NCBI GenBank assembly: GCA_021820445.1 | Contig: JAKADN010000014.1 | Coordinates: forward strand, 1 to 35,658 | DNA length: 35,658 nt | Origin: Nitrospirota bacterium | GTDB taxonomy: Bacteria; Nitrospirota; Leptospirillia; Leptospirillales; Leptospirillaceae | Direction of reading: 5' to 3' | Part shown: positions 8,215 to 15,962 of the stretch, piece by piece | Numbering within the stretch: the stretch's first letter is position 1 | Layout of the letters: each line of letters begins with the position of its first letter | The notes under the pieces: generated by a model | Seen by the model: the letters and a program-made list of their open reading frames with translations, nothing else | Told to the model about the DNA's origin: nothing | Database searches by the model: none | Position numbers and translations under genes: made by a program

Positions 8215-8874
8215 TCATCCGGAGATGACCGGCTGCCGGGGAATGTGCGGTTTCAGGCGGCCGACCAGATCCATGACCGCCTTGTTCCGGACCGACCAGG
8301 AGGCGCGGTTGACGATCAGACGGGCCGTCGAAGGGAGGATCTCCTCGACGATTTCCAGACGGTTCTCCCGGAGGGTCCGGCCGGTGGCGACGAGATCGAC
8401 GATCTGGTCGGCGAGCCCTGTCCGGGGGGCCAGTTCGAGAGAGCCATAGAGTTTCAGGATCGAGACGGGAACGCCCCGGGTCAGAAAATGCATTTCGGCG
8501 AGACGGGGGTATTTGGTCGCGATCCGGAGCGTCCGTTTGCCGGATTCGTCCAGGGAGGAGCCCTCGGGGCGGGCGACAACCAGTCGGCAATACCCGACAT
8601 TGAGGTCAAGGGGCTCGATCATCTCCCGGTTCTGTTCCTCGATCTGGTCACGTCCCACGATTCCCGCATCGGCCCCCCCGTTGTCGACATAGGCGATCAC
8701 GTCGCTCGAGCGGACGAGAAGAATGCGCAAGGATCCATCGTCGGAAAGACACGTCAGGGCCCGCGGATTTTTCCGGTACTCGGCGAACCCCCAACCGCCC
8801 TTTTCGAAAAGGACGAGAAGATCGTCGAACATCTTTCCCTTGGGAAGGGCGAGAACGAGAGAGGGGACTTTTAT
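8215..8874 (-). CDS. hisG: ATP phosphoribosyltransferase HisG, short form, probably starting at ATA
   Basis: First enzyme of histidine biosynthesis, joining ATP and PRPP. The first standard ATG (8832) would yield 205 residues beginning MFDDLLVLF and would lose the family's conserved first strand. The same frame upstream reads LVLALPKGK just before that methionine, which is the HisG ALPKGR motif. No ATG, GTG or TTG occurs ahead of it. An AGGAGG at 8882-8887 is followed after 7 bases by ATA at 8872-8874, which overlaps the murA TAA as ATAA. I therefore place the start at ATA (219 residues). The PRPP loop lies in LVATGRTLREN. There is no C-terminal regulatory domain, so this is the short form that normally needs HisZ; hisZ is not in the window. 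Confidence 0.9.
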   Translation of the reverse strand: MKVPSLVLALPKGKMFDDLLVLFEKGGWGFAEYRKNPRALTCLSDDGSLRILLVRSSDVIAYVDNGGADAGIVGRDQIEEQNREMIEPLDLNVGYCRLVVARPEGSSLDESGKRTLRIATKYPRLAEMHFLTRGVPVSILKLYGSLELAPRTGLADQIVDLVATGRTLRENRLEIVEEILPSTARLIVNRASWSVRNKAVMDLVGRLKPHIPRQPVISG

Positions 8875-10178
8875 GGCTGATCCTCCTGGATTCGCTTGAT
8901 CCGGGCTCCGAGGGATTCCAGCTTTTTTTCGATCGCCTCGTAGCCCCTGTCGATATGGTATACCCTTTTGATCTCCGTCTCCCCTTCGGCGACGAGACCT
9001 GCCAGAACAAGGCCCGCAGAGGCCCGGAGGTCGGAGGCCATCACGGTGGCTCCCTCCAGACGGCTTTCTCCCCGGACCATGGCCTGGGAGCCGTGGATTT
9101 CGATCTCCGCGCCCATCCGGTTCATCTCCATCACATGTGTGAAGCGGTTTTCGAAGACCGTTTCAATGACCGAGGAGGAACCGTGGGCGATGGCCATCAG
9201 GGGAAGAATCTGGGCTTGCATGTCCGTCGGGAACCCGGGATGGGGGAGGGTCCGTACCGAGGTTCCCACAGGATGGGGGATCGCCCCCATCGTGATGGTA
9301 GAGCCCTCGATGCGGGGCTCCGCCCCCATGGCGAGCAGGACATCAAGAATGGAGCGGAGCGGGGCGGGATCGATGCCGTCGATACGAACCCTTTCACCAA
9401 GGAGAGAGGCGGCCACGAGAAAGGTTCCGGCCTCGATCCGGTCGAACATGGTGGTGTAGTCGGCCTTTTTAAGCTCGGAGACCCCCTCGATCCGGATGGT
9501 CGAGGTGCCCGCCCCTTCGATTTTTGCGCCCCTGGCCGATAAAAAACGGGCCAGGTCCGTGACCTCGGGCTCTTCGGCGGCATTTGTGATCGTCGTCGTT
9601 CCCTTGGCCAGAACGGCGGCCATCAGGATGTTTTCCGTTCCGGTGACGGTGGGATAGGGAAGGGCGATCTCGGCGCCCTCGAGTCCGTTGGTTTCGGCGT
9701 CGATATAACCGTGGTGAATGGTGATCCGCGCCCCCATCTTTTCGAAGGCCCGCAGATGCATGTCGATGGGGCGGGCCCCGATCAGGCAACCACCGGGAAG
9801 GGAGACTCTGGCCCGGCGTTTTCGTGCCAAAAGAGGGCCAAGGCAAAGGACGGAAGCCCGCATCGTCCGGACGAGATCATAAGGAGCTTCGTAATCCGGC
9901 GTGTCCCGGTCCGAAAGCGAGAATATTCCGGTCCAGTCCACCTGTGGGTTGCCGGGAAGAGGAGAGGTTTCCGGAAGGTCGAGTCTTTCCGTATGGATTC
10001 CGAGTTGACGGAGAAGCGAAAGCGTTGTCCGAATGTCCCGAAGGCAGGGAACGTTCGCGAGGGTGAAATCCCCGCCGAGCAGAGAGGAAAACAGGATCGG
10101 GAGGGCCGCGTTCTTGGATCCGGAAATCCTGACCGTTCCTCTCAGGGGATGGCCACCAACTATTCTGAATGCGTCCAA
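8871..10178 (-). CDS. murA: UDP-N-acetylglucosamine enolpyruvyl transferase MurA
   Basis: Commits UDP-GlcNAc to peptidoglycan by adding enolpyruvate from PEP. The 435-residue protein has the N-terminal [13 protein letters not shown] segment with the catalytic Lys22 and the active-site loop [12 protein letters not shown]. Its Cys131 corresponds to the fosfomycin-target cysteine, so sensitivity is expected on this feature alone. The start is TTG at 10178, 10 bases after the prmC stop, with GAGGA 7 bases upstream. No ATG fits as well. The gene ends in TAA, overlapping the proposed ATA of hisG. murA next to prmC and prfA is a recurring gene neighbourhood. Confidence 0.96.
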   Translation of the reverse strand: MDAFRIVGGHPLRGTVRISGSKNAALPILFSSLLGGDFTLANVPCLRDIRTTLSLLRQLGIHTERLDLPETSPLPGNPQVDWTGIFSLSDRDTPDYEAPYDLVRTMRASVLCLGPLLARKRRARVSLPGGCLIGARPIDMHLRAFEKMGARITIHHGYIDAETNGLEGAEIALPYPTVTGTENILMAAVLAKGTTTITNAAEEPEVTDLARFLSARGAKIEGAGTSTIRIEGVSELKKADYTTMFDRIEAGTFLVAASLLGERVRIDGIDPAPLRSILDVLLAMGAEPRIEGSTITMGAIPHPVGTSVRTLPHPGFPTDMQAQILPLMAIAHGSSSVIETVFENRFTHVMEMNRMGAEIEIHGSQAMVRGESRLEGATVMASDLRASAGLVLAGLVAEGETEIKRVYHIDRGYEAIEKKLESLGARIKRIQEDQP

Positions 10179-10188
10179 GCAGTTTTCC

Positions 10189-11088
10189 TCATTTCTTCCA
10201 GGTGATGATCCGGTCCCGGCCTGAAACGTCCGTTTCGACGGAGAACGAACCCGGGAAGGCCGGCGTCAAACCGGACAGAGCCGCCCCTCCCGGCTGGAAG
10301 GCCTTCGCCTGGTCGGCCCCGATCTCGAAGGCCAGGAGGCCTCCGTCATTCAGGAGCCCGGGGGCAAAGGCCAGGATCTCGCGATAACAGGAGAGGCCGT
10401 CGGGACCTCCATCGAGGGCCGTGACGGGTTCGTGGTCCCGAACCTCCGGATCGAGAGTCGCCAGAACGTCGGTCCGAATATAGGGCGGGTTGGAGAGGAT
10501 CAGGTCGAAGGAGGGGTCCTCCGACAGCATTTTTCCCCAGCTTCCCCGAATAATCCCGAGGCGGTCTTCGAGGCCGAATCGCGTCCTGTTCTCGAGAAGA
10601 ATCCGAATGGCCTCCGGTTCGTGTTCGACCGCCACTCCGACGGCGCTCGGCCATTCAAGCAGGAGTGTCAGGACGATGGCGCCCGATCCGGCTCCCAGGT
10701 CGAGAACCCGGGGAGGCCCTTCCTGCGGTCGCCGGTTCAGGTGGTCCAGCGCCGCGGCGACAAGGTGCTCTGTTTCGGGACGTGGGACAAGAACTCCCGG
10801 TCCGACCCCAAAAATCCTGCCGAAAAAGGACACGCTGCCCACGATATAGTGAAACGGTTCCCGGGCCGCCCGGCGCTCGATCCAGTCCCGAAAGATCGCC
10901 GACTGTGCCTCCGGCAGATGCTCCTGTCCCCGGGTCCAGGGAGCGGTTGCGGACCCGAGAAGCGTTCCCATGAGGGCTCTGGACTCCGTGAAGGAATTTT
11001 CCAGGTTGGCCAATCGGCCCTGGCCCCAGAGGATCCAATCGGAGACGCGGACCGGGAGTGGCCCCGGATCGTGGAGGGAGGGCTCCAT
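10189..11088 (-). CDS. prmC: Release factor glutamine methyltransferase PrmC
   Basis: SAM-dependent enzyme that N5-methylates the glutamine of the GGQ motif in release factors. The 299-residue protein has an N-terminal helical domain (about 1-85), the SAM-binding DLGAGSGAI at 130-138 and the catalytic NPPY at 200-203. Its ATG shares one base with the prfA stop (TGATG), so enzyme and substrate are translationally linked. Confidence 0.96.
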   Translation of the reverse strand: MEPSLHDPGPLPVRVSDWILWGQGRLANLENSFTESRALMGTLLGSATAPWTRGQEHLPEAQSAIFRDWIERRAAREPFHYIVGSVSFFGRIFGVGPGVLVPRPETEHLVAAALDHLNRRPQEGPPRVLDLGAGSGAIVLTLLLEWPSAVGVAVEHEPEAIRILLENRTRFGLEDRLGIIRGSWGKMLSEDPSFDLILSNPPYIRTDVLATLDPEVRDHEPVTALDGGPDGLSCYREILAFAPGLLNDGGLLAFEIGADQAKAFQPGGAALSGLTPAFPGSFSVETDVSGRDRIITWKK

Positions 11089-12185
11089 CAGGCGATGTTC
11101 TTGATTTCCTCGGCTCGGTCGTGGGCCCGAAGGGCGTCCACAAGCGGTTCGAGTTCCCCTTCCATGACGCGGTCAAGCTGGTAGAGCGTGAGTCCTATCC
11201 GGTGATCCGTCACCCGATTCTGGGGAAAGTTGTAGGTCCGGATGCGCTCCGACCGGTCCCCCGAGCCGACCAGACTCTTCCGGTGAGAGGCGATTTCCTG
11301 GTTCTGACGCGTCACTTCCTGTTCATGGATTCGCGAGCGGAGGACGGCCATGGCCTTGGCCCTGTTTTTGAGCTGGGAGCGTTCGTCCTGGCAACTGACA
11401 ACGATTCCGGTCGGAATGTGGGTGATACGGACCGCCGAGTAGGTCGTGTTGACGCTTTGTCCTCCGGCGCCGGACGAACAGAAGGTATCGATTCTCAGAT
11501 CCTTTGCGTCGATGGCGACTTCGACCTCCAGGGCCTCTGCCAGAATGGCCACCGTGACGGTGGAGGTGTGGATTCTGCCTCCGGCCTCCGTCACTGGGAC
11601 TCTTTGGACCCGGTGGACGCCGCTTTCATATTTGAGACGGCTGTACGCGTTCTTGCCCTGGACATAGAGGATGAATTCCCTGGCGCCTCCAATGTCTGTC
11701 TCCGTCGATTCCATGACCTCGGCGCGGTACCCCATACGCTCGACAAATCTCAGGTACATGCGGCCCAGCTCCGCAGCGAACAGAGCGGCTTCCTCTCCTC
11801 CTGCGCCCGCCCGGATCTCGATGAAGAGGTTCCGGTCGTCCCTCTGGTCCTTGGGGAGGATGGCGTCGACGAGACGCCCTTCCAGTGTCGCCAGTTCTTC
11901 CCGCAACCGGCGCTCCTCTCCGGAGACGAGATCGGCCATGGAGGGGTCACCCCGGATTTCTCCCAGATCTTCCTGTTCCTTACGGAGTTTCTTCCAGTGG
12001 TCGAAGAGTTCGACGACCTGGGAGAGCTCCGCCTGGTCCTGGGCCAATTTTCTGTACTGGTCCGGATGGGAGGCGATTTCGGGGCTTGCCATCTTGCCCG
12101 ACAGTTCGTCATAGCGATCCCGCATGGACTGGAGCCGGGGAAGAATCTTCCCGAGAATTTCAGGAGTGACGTCCATGGTGGCCAT
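11088..12185 (-). CDS. prfA: Peptide chain release factor 1
   Basis: Recognises UAA and UAG stop codons and triggers peptide release. It is 365 residues long. The GGQ catalytic motif is at 241-243. The anticodon-like motif reads PVT at 197-199 in QRVPVTE, where the common RF1 form is PAT; RF2 would have SPF, so this is RF1. No frameshift site is seen, also consistent with RF1 rather than RF2. Two in-frame methionines (residues 1 and 4) are possible starts. The first lies 4 bases after the rpmE stop and is used here. Confidence 0.96.
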   Translation of the reverse strand: MATMDVTPEILGKILPRLQSMRDRYDELSGKMASPEIASHPDQYRKLAQDQAELSQVVELFDHWKKLRKEQEDLGEIRGDPSMADLVSGEERRLREELATLEGRLVDAILPKDQRDDRNLFIEIRAGAGGEEAALFAAELGRMYLRFVERMGYRAEVMESTETDIGGAREFILYVQGKNAYSRLKYESGVHRVQRVPVTEAGGRIHTSTVTVAILAEALEVEVAIDAKDLRIDTFCSSGAGGQSVNTTYSAVRITHIPTGIVVSCQDERSQLKNRAKAMAVLRSRIHEQEVTRQNQEIASHRKSLVGSGDRSERIRTYNFPQNRVTDHRIGLTLYQLDRVMEGELEPLVDALRAHDRAEEIKNIA

Positions 12186-12189
12186 GGTG

Positions 12190-12405
12190 TCAGGCCTTTT
12201 TCCCGTCCTCTTTCCGGTACTTCTTCATGAATCGTTCCACGCGACCTTCCGTGTCGATGATCTTCTGCGTGCCGGTAAAGAAAGGATGGCACTGGTTGCA
12301 GATGTCGAGATGGAGATCTCCGACGGTGGTTCGGGTTTCGAAGGTGCTCCCGCAGGCACAGATGACTCTCGCCGGGGCGTAATCCGGATGAATTCCTTTT
12401 TTCAT
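12190..12405 (-). CDS. rpmE: 50S ribosomal protein L31, zinc-binding type
   Basis: Large-subunit protein bridging to the 30S head. The 71 residues begin [11 protein letters not shown] and carry the four-cysteine zinc site: Cys16, Cys18, Cys36 and Cys39. This is the zinc-containing form rather than the cysteine-free paralogue made under zinc starvation. A GGGAG sequence precedes the ATG. It lies 34 bases downstream of rho; the rho-rpmE pairing is common. Confidence 0.97.
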   Translation of the reverse strand: MKKGIHPDYAPARVICACGSTFETRTTVGDLHLDICNQCHPFFTGTQKIIDTEGRVERFMKKYRKEDGKKA

Positions 12406-12439
12406 GTCGCTCTCCCGATTGCGGGGAGGGAATCGTCCC

Positions 12440-13711
12440 TCACCCTTTCATCATTTTTTCGAGGAAGTCCTTGTTGCTGCGGCTTCCCTTCATGTTGCTC
12501 AGAAGGTACTCCATGTCCTCCTGGGCATTGTTGGAGTTCATCGCCTTTCGGAGTATCCATATTTTATTGATGTCATCCTTGTCCAGCAAGAGTTCTTCCT
12601 TGCGTGTTCCGGATGTTGTTGCGTTGATCGCCGGAAACATGCGGCGATCGGCGAGATTCCTGTCGAGATGAAGCTCCATGTTTCCGGTTCCCTTGAACTC
12701 CTCGAAGATGACGTCGTCCATTCGGCTGCCGGTGTCGATGAGGGCGGTGGCGATGATGGTGAGGCTTCCCCCCTCCTCGATGTTTCTCGCCGATCCGAAG
12801 AACCTCTTGGGGCGCTGGAGTGCGTTGGAGTCGAGGCCTCCGGAAAGGACCTTCCCGGAAGGAGGGGTCACAATATTGAAGGCCCGGGCAAGGCGCGTGA
12901 TGCTGTCGAGCAGGATGACGACGTCCTTTTGGGATTCCGCGAGCCGCTTGGCTTTTTCCAGGACCATCTCGGCCACCTGGATATGCCGCTGCGGAGGCTC
13001 GTCAAAGGTGGAGCTTACGACCTCGCCCTTCACCTGGCGGATCATGTCGGTGACCTCTTCCGGCCGCTCGTCGATGAGAAGGACGATCAGGGAGATTTCC
13101 GGATGGTTTCTGGCGATGGCCTTGGCTATCCCCTGGAGGAGAACAGTCTTTCCTGTCCTCGGGGGGGCGACGATCAGGCCCCGCTGCCCCTTTCCGATCG
13201 GGGTGAGGAGATCGATGACGCGCATCGACAGGTCTTCGGGACTGTTTTCGAGGCGGATCCGCTCCATGGGGTAGAGGGGGGTGAGGTTGTCGAAGAGAAT
13301 CTTTTCCCGGCCGACCTCGGAGTCTTCGAAATTGACCTTTTCCACCTTGAGCATGGCAAAGTATCGCTCCCCTTCTTTCGGAGGACGGATCTGCCCCCAG
13401 ATGGTGTCTCCTGTCCGGAGATTGAAGCGGCGAATCTGCGAGGGAGAGACATAAATGTCGTCGGGGCCCGGAAGGTAGTTGTAGAGGGGAGAGCGGAGGA
13501 ATCCAAAGCCGTCCTGAAGGATTTCCAGCACGCCTTCGCCGTAGATCACGCCGTTCTTCTCCGACTGGGCCTGAAGAATGGCGAAAATCAGGTCCTGCTT
13601 TCGAAGATTGACGGCTCCTTCGATGTGGTAGCCCTTGGCGACATCCGTGAGTTCGGCGATGCTTTTTTCCTTCAGGTCCGCCAGATTCAGGCAGTTTTCT
13701 TTGTCTTCCAT
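12440..13711 (-). CDS. rho: Transcription termination factor Rho
   Basis: Hexameric RNA helicase that ends transcription at C-rich sites. The 423 residues contain the N-terminal helix-extension domain, the cold-shock-like RNA-binding domain with DGFGFLRSP at 67-75, the Walker A APPRTGKT around 182-189, the Walker B region [14 protein letters not shown], and the Q/R loops beyond. The ATG at 13711 has GGAGG about 12 bases upstream, slightly far, but no better start is available. A roughly 440-nt leader separates it from its probable promoter, which would allow autoregulation. Confidence 0.97.
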   Translation of the reverse strand: MEDKENCLNLADLKEKSIAELTDVAKGYHIEGAVNLRKQDLIFAILQAQSEKNGVIYGEGVLEILQDGFGFLRSPLYNYLPGPDDIYVSPSQIRRFNLRTGDTIWGQIRPPKEGERYFAMLKVEKVNFEDSEVGREKILFDNLTPLYPMERIRLENSPEDLSMRVIDLLTPIGKGQRGLIVAPPRTGKTVLLQGIAKAIARNHPEISLIVLLIDERPEEVTDMIRQVKGEVVSSTFDEPPQRHIQVAEMVLEKAKRLAESQKDVVILLDSITRLARAFNIVTPPSGKVLSGGLDSNALQRPKRFFGSARNIEEGGSLTIIATALIDTGSRMDDVIFEEFKGTGNMELHLDRNLADRRMFPAINATTSGTRKEELLLDKDDINKIWILRKAMNSNNAQEDMEYLLSNMKGSRSNKDFLEKMMKG

Positions 13712-14159
13712 CTTTTTGAAAGTCCTCCGTTTTCGTTTCGCTCTTGTTCCGGACCCGAATTCGTCTTCAGTCCTTGCATCGGCATGGAAAAGGCCGCAAT
13801 TTTTTTATGGACTCTTTCCGAGGGGGCCCATATTTTTGCGGAATCCGAGCCGCATTGCGTCGAGGCAACAAGGACGATGATCTCATCGGGGTTGATTATG
13901 GTCCGATGAAGTCCGGTGATCGCGGGCGCTGTTGCCACGGCGGTATCGATTCTGTCAGTGTCCGTCAGTTTTTTTCAAATTCTTGTCCAGGGGGGTGAAA
14001 CCGGTTGGGTTGGCCTATGGGGTTATCACTTGGAGTGGGCGACCGGGATATGGACCGTTCCAGCTACCCGTGATTCAGGAATCAACAATCAGGCGCTTTG
14101 GAGTAGGCGTTCAACTGGGGGAAAAAGACGGATGCCCATTTTCCCGAATCTTTCTGCCG
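13712..14159 (-). promoter_or_regulatory. Long rho leader with rut-like C-rich stretch and hairpins
   Basis: This stretch holds no convincing gene. As minus-strand RNA, 14040 to 13981 contains 25 C and only 10 G in 60 bases, which resembles a Rho-utilisation site. Downstream, two stem-loops can form. One pairs CCGATG with CATCGG (13884-13908). The other is a nested inverted repeat, with outer arms CCGCAA/TTGCGG and inner arms TATGG/CCATA (13794-13841), whose strands are separated by A runs. A weak 83-codon frame starting GTG at 13938 overlaps the first codons of rho. E. coli rho is known to be autoregulated by termination in its leader; similar control here is inference. Confidence 0.45.
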
Positions 14160-14188
14160 ATTAGACCTCAGATTTCTTTTTTTGTCAA
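14160..14188 (-). promoter_or_regulatory. Sigma-70-type promoter for the rho-his superoperon
   Basis: On the minus strand this reads TTGACA (14183-14188), a 17-base spacer, and TCTAAT (14160-14165). It lies between the terminator of the cytochrome gene and the rho leader. It is the only strong promoter-like pair noticed upstream of rho, so it is the best candidate for driving rho and the genes behind it. Confidence 0.8.
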
Positions 14189-14200
14189 GTGGCGTCTTCT

Positions 14201-14233
14201 AAAATGCCGGGAAAGGATCGATCCCTTCCCGGC
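14201..14233 (-). terminator. Intrinsic terminator of the cytochrome c gene
   Basis: A strong inverted repeat at 14206-14233, GCCGGGAA...TTCCCGGC with a G-U pair near the loop, is followed on the minus strand by ATTTT. It lies about 20 bases past the cytochrome stop codon and just upstream of the rho promoter, so it should insulate the two units. Confidence 0.75.
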
Positions 14234-14253
14234 TGTTGTTTCGGAAAATGGTC

Positions 14254-14808
14254 TTACTTTGCCGCGGTGTTCAGGAACTCGGGCTTCAGATTTCCGGCCG
14301 CTTCCTCGTGGACGGGCTGCTTGGAGACCCAGTCGGCCGACCCTTCGACGCAGGACATGTCGCCGCCGCAGCCGAGGCTTCTTTCATAGATCACAGCTTC
14401 CCAGGCCTGCTTTTCGGTGATCTGGCCTGCGGTCACGAATCCGACCATGGCGGGTTGAAGAGGGGAGCCGTTGGCCACAACCCAGTACATTTCACCGGCA
14501 GTGCGGACCTGCTCGAACTTGGAGTTAGTGAAATTGCGGGGGGCGGGATCCATTCCGGCCGCACCGGGGCCGTTACCGTCTCCGGCCGCACCATGGCAGG
14601 TGTAGCAGGTTCCGGCACCGTTGAAGACGTCCTTGCCCTTGGCAATCATGTCCTGGGTCACGGCAAAGGGAGGCTTCATGGCCTTGGCCGCCGCGATCTG
14701 GTCGGCAGGGACCCGGGGTTTGAGAATGTCGAGCTCTCCAGCATTGGCAGACATCGCGGAAAATCCGATGGCGGCCACGCCCAAGACTGCCAGTTTCCAT
14801 GTTTTCAT
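14254..14808 (-). CDS. Exported monohaem c-type cytochrome
   Basis: Probable periplasmic electron carrier. The 184-residue precursor has a Lys-containing N-terminus, a hydrophobic core and a likely signal cleavage after ANA (residue 23). One haem c site, CYTCH, spans Cys68 to His72, and Met121 in PAMVGF is the likely distal ligand. A second cysteine pair (Cys147 and Cys153), too far apart for haem attachment, could form a disulphide. A tail of about 30 residues follows. GGAGG lies 9 bases before the ATG. It is a stand-alone gene between a structured leader and a strong terminator. Its redox partner is not evident from its neighbours. Confidence 0.88.
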   Translation of the reverse strand: MKTWKLAVLGVAAIGFSAMSANAGELDILKPRVPADQIAAAKAMKPPFAVTQDMIAKGKDVFNGAGTCYTCHGAAGDGNGPGAAGMDPAPRNFTNSKFEQVRTAGEMYWVVANGSPLQPAMVGFVTAGQITEKQAWEAVIYERSLGCGGDMSCVEGSADWVSKQPVHEEAAGNLKPEFLNTAAK

Positions 14809-14872
14809 AAGACCGACCCTCCGTAAGAATTGACCAAATTAAATTGGCTTCCATCGCGGGTTGGAAGAACGC

Positions 14873-14993
14873 AAAAAAGCCGGTCCCGGACAGAATCCGG
14901 ATAAGATTTCTCCAGAGGGAGAGGCCACTAACCTGCCTTGGAGACCGACATTGCCCGAGTCTTCCTGTCCTGCAATGAACTGTTTGAGTAGCA
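14873..14993 (-). ncRNA. Candidate structured leader RNA or small RNA upstream of the cytochrome gene
   Basis: Transcripts from the promoter at 14999-15027 would begin near 14992. They can fold into CAUUGC/GCAAUG (14977-14972 with 14954-14949), UCUCC/GGAGA (14922-14918 with 14913-14909), CCGGA/UCCGG (14900-14896 with 14890-14886) and a long-range stem GUCGGUCUC/GGGACCGGC (14949-14941 with 14887-14879). That long stem is followed directly by six U. GGACAGGA (14970-14963) can pair instead with UUCUGUCC (14895-14888), which would break the terminal hairpin. This looks like an attenuator, riboswitch or short RNA. I could not match it to a named family. It is about 65 nt from the cytochrome ATG. 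Confidence 0.45.
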
Positions 14994-14998
14994 AGCCC

Positions 14999-15027
14999 AT
15001 TAAATCATTGCATTCTTGACTTGTCAA
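14999..15027 (-). promoter_or_regulatory. Sigma-70-type promoter for the cytochrome leader RNA
   Basis: Minus strand TTGACA (15022-15027), 17-base spacer, TTTAAT (14999-15004). The -35 box sits inside an inverted repeat with arms TCTTGAC and GTCAAGA (15014-15029), a possible operator. It is the third promoter in the window with a perfect TTGACA and a 17-base spacer. The 313-base gap from 14809 to 15121 contains this promoter, the structured RNA, the cytochrome Shine-Dalgarno and the trmI promoter. Confidence 0.7.
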
Positions 15028-15086
15028 GAGAATCGGATGAATCCTGGGGGCCAGACTGGATCTGCCGGGGCGACCGGATTCTTCGA

Positions 15087-15115
15087 TTGCCCTTTTCCCC
15101 GGACTCTAGTAAGAT
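15087..15115 (+). promoter_or_regulatory. Possible promoter of trmI
   Basis: Plus strand TTGCCC (15087-15092), 17-base spacer, TAAGAT (15110-15115); each box matches four of six. Seven bases past the -10 box is 15122, the A of the trmI ATG, which would make the mRNA leaderless. That fits the lack of a Shine-Dalgarno sequence. Confidence 0.4.
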
Positions 15116-15121
15116 CCGCCC

Positions 15122-15949
15122 ATGTCCTTCTTGCCTGGAGAACCCCTTATCCTTTATATGCCCAACGGACGGGTCGTCTCCATCGCCGCCCTTCGCCCAG
15201 GCTCCAAAACCCATGTGGAAGGGAATCCCATTCCGCACTCTTATCTGATGGAGGTGGCGAAGGAGGGCGTTCCTCTCGTGCTGGAGAAGGGGGGGTGGGT
15301 CCTTCCGCTTCGTCCTACCCACTCCGAATCCCTGTCGAATCTCAAAAGACGGACCCAAATCATCTACCCCAAGGATCAAGGTCTTATCCTTCTCTGGGCC
15401 GATATCCGTCCCGGCCAGCGGGTCCTCGAGTCCGGGATCGGAAGCGGGGCCCTGACGGTCTCCCTCCTTCGGATGGTTCGTCCCGGGGGATGCGTCCTGT
15501 CGATAGAGAGGAGGGCCGAACATGCCGAAGAGGCGATGCGCAATATCGCTATTCTCGATCCTGCCGGGCCTCCGGATCATGAGCTCCGGATCGGCGACAT
15601 GTATGATCCGGACCTTTTTGGCTCCGATGATCGCCTCTATGATCGCGTGATCCTGGATCTGCCCGAGCCCTGGAAGGCGATCGACAACGTTCGAAAGGTC
15701 CTTCGGCCGGGAGGGATTCTTCTGACCTATGTCCCGACTCCTCTCCAGGTCCACACGCTCTCTCTCGCACTCCAGGAGACGAGACAATTCCATCTTATCC
15801 GAACCGTCGAGTCGATCGTGCGGGACTGGGAGTTCGGACCGCAGAGCGTCCGACCGGCCCATCGCATCGTCGGCCATACCGGCTTCGTGACGACCTGCCG
15901 ATTCGTCTCCGAGCCGAGTCCGTACATTCCCTGGGAGCCCCCCTTCTAA
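15122..15949 (+). CDS. trmI: tRNA (adenine-58-N1)-methyltransferase TrmI
   Basis: Makes m1A58 in the T-loop of tRNAs, stabilising their fold. The 275-residue protein has an N-terminal beta domain (about 1-75), then the Rossmann SAM-binding motif VLESGIGSGALT at 101-112 and DLPEPW at 179-184, characteristic of the TrmI/Gcd14 family. A conserved GHTGF segment is near the end. No Shine-Dalgarno is visible before the ATG. It converges with the carbon-nitrogen hydrolase gene, and the two stop codons overlap by 4 bases. Confidence 0.9.
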   Translation: MSFLPGEPLILYMPNGRVVSIAALRPGSKTHVEGNPIPHSYLMEVAKEGVPLVLEKGGWVLPLRPTHSESLSNLKRRTQIIYPKDQGLILLWADIRPGQRVLESGIGSGALTVSLLRMVRPGGCVLSIERRAEHAEEAMRNIAILDPAGPPDHELRIGDMYDPDLFGSDDRLYDRVILDLPEPWKAIDNVRKVLRPGGILLTYVPTPLQVHTLSLALQETRQFHLIRTVESIVRDWEFGPQSVRPAHRIVGHTGFVTTCRFVSEPSPYIPWEPPF

Positions 15950-15962
15950 CTCGAGAGGGGGG
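15938..15962. terminator. Hairpin at the convergent trmI / hydrolase junction
   Basis: Six C (15938-15943) can pair with six G (15957-15962), extended by TCT/AGA, around both stop codons. No U-rich tract follows on either strand, so it may slow polymerases or protect 3' ends rather than act as a full intrinsic terminator. Confidence 0.35.

Noticed and set aside
11088-12185. RF2 with a programmed frameshift
   Set aside because: The recognition motif is PVT rather than SPF, the frame is continuous, and this fits RF1.
11058-12230. 390-codon plus-strand open frame
   Set aside because: Antisense shadow of prfA.
12404-13909. 501-codon plus-strand open frame
   Set aside because: Lies antisense to rho and shows no domain pattern.
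14839-15027. 62-codon minus-strand frame before the cytochrome
   Set aside because: Starts inside the -35 box of the promoter and has no ribosome site or recognisable features; the region is better explained as structured RNA.
15005-15877. 290-codon minus-strand open frame opposite trmI
   Set aside because: trmI has SAM-binding and family motifs; the antisense frame has none.
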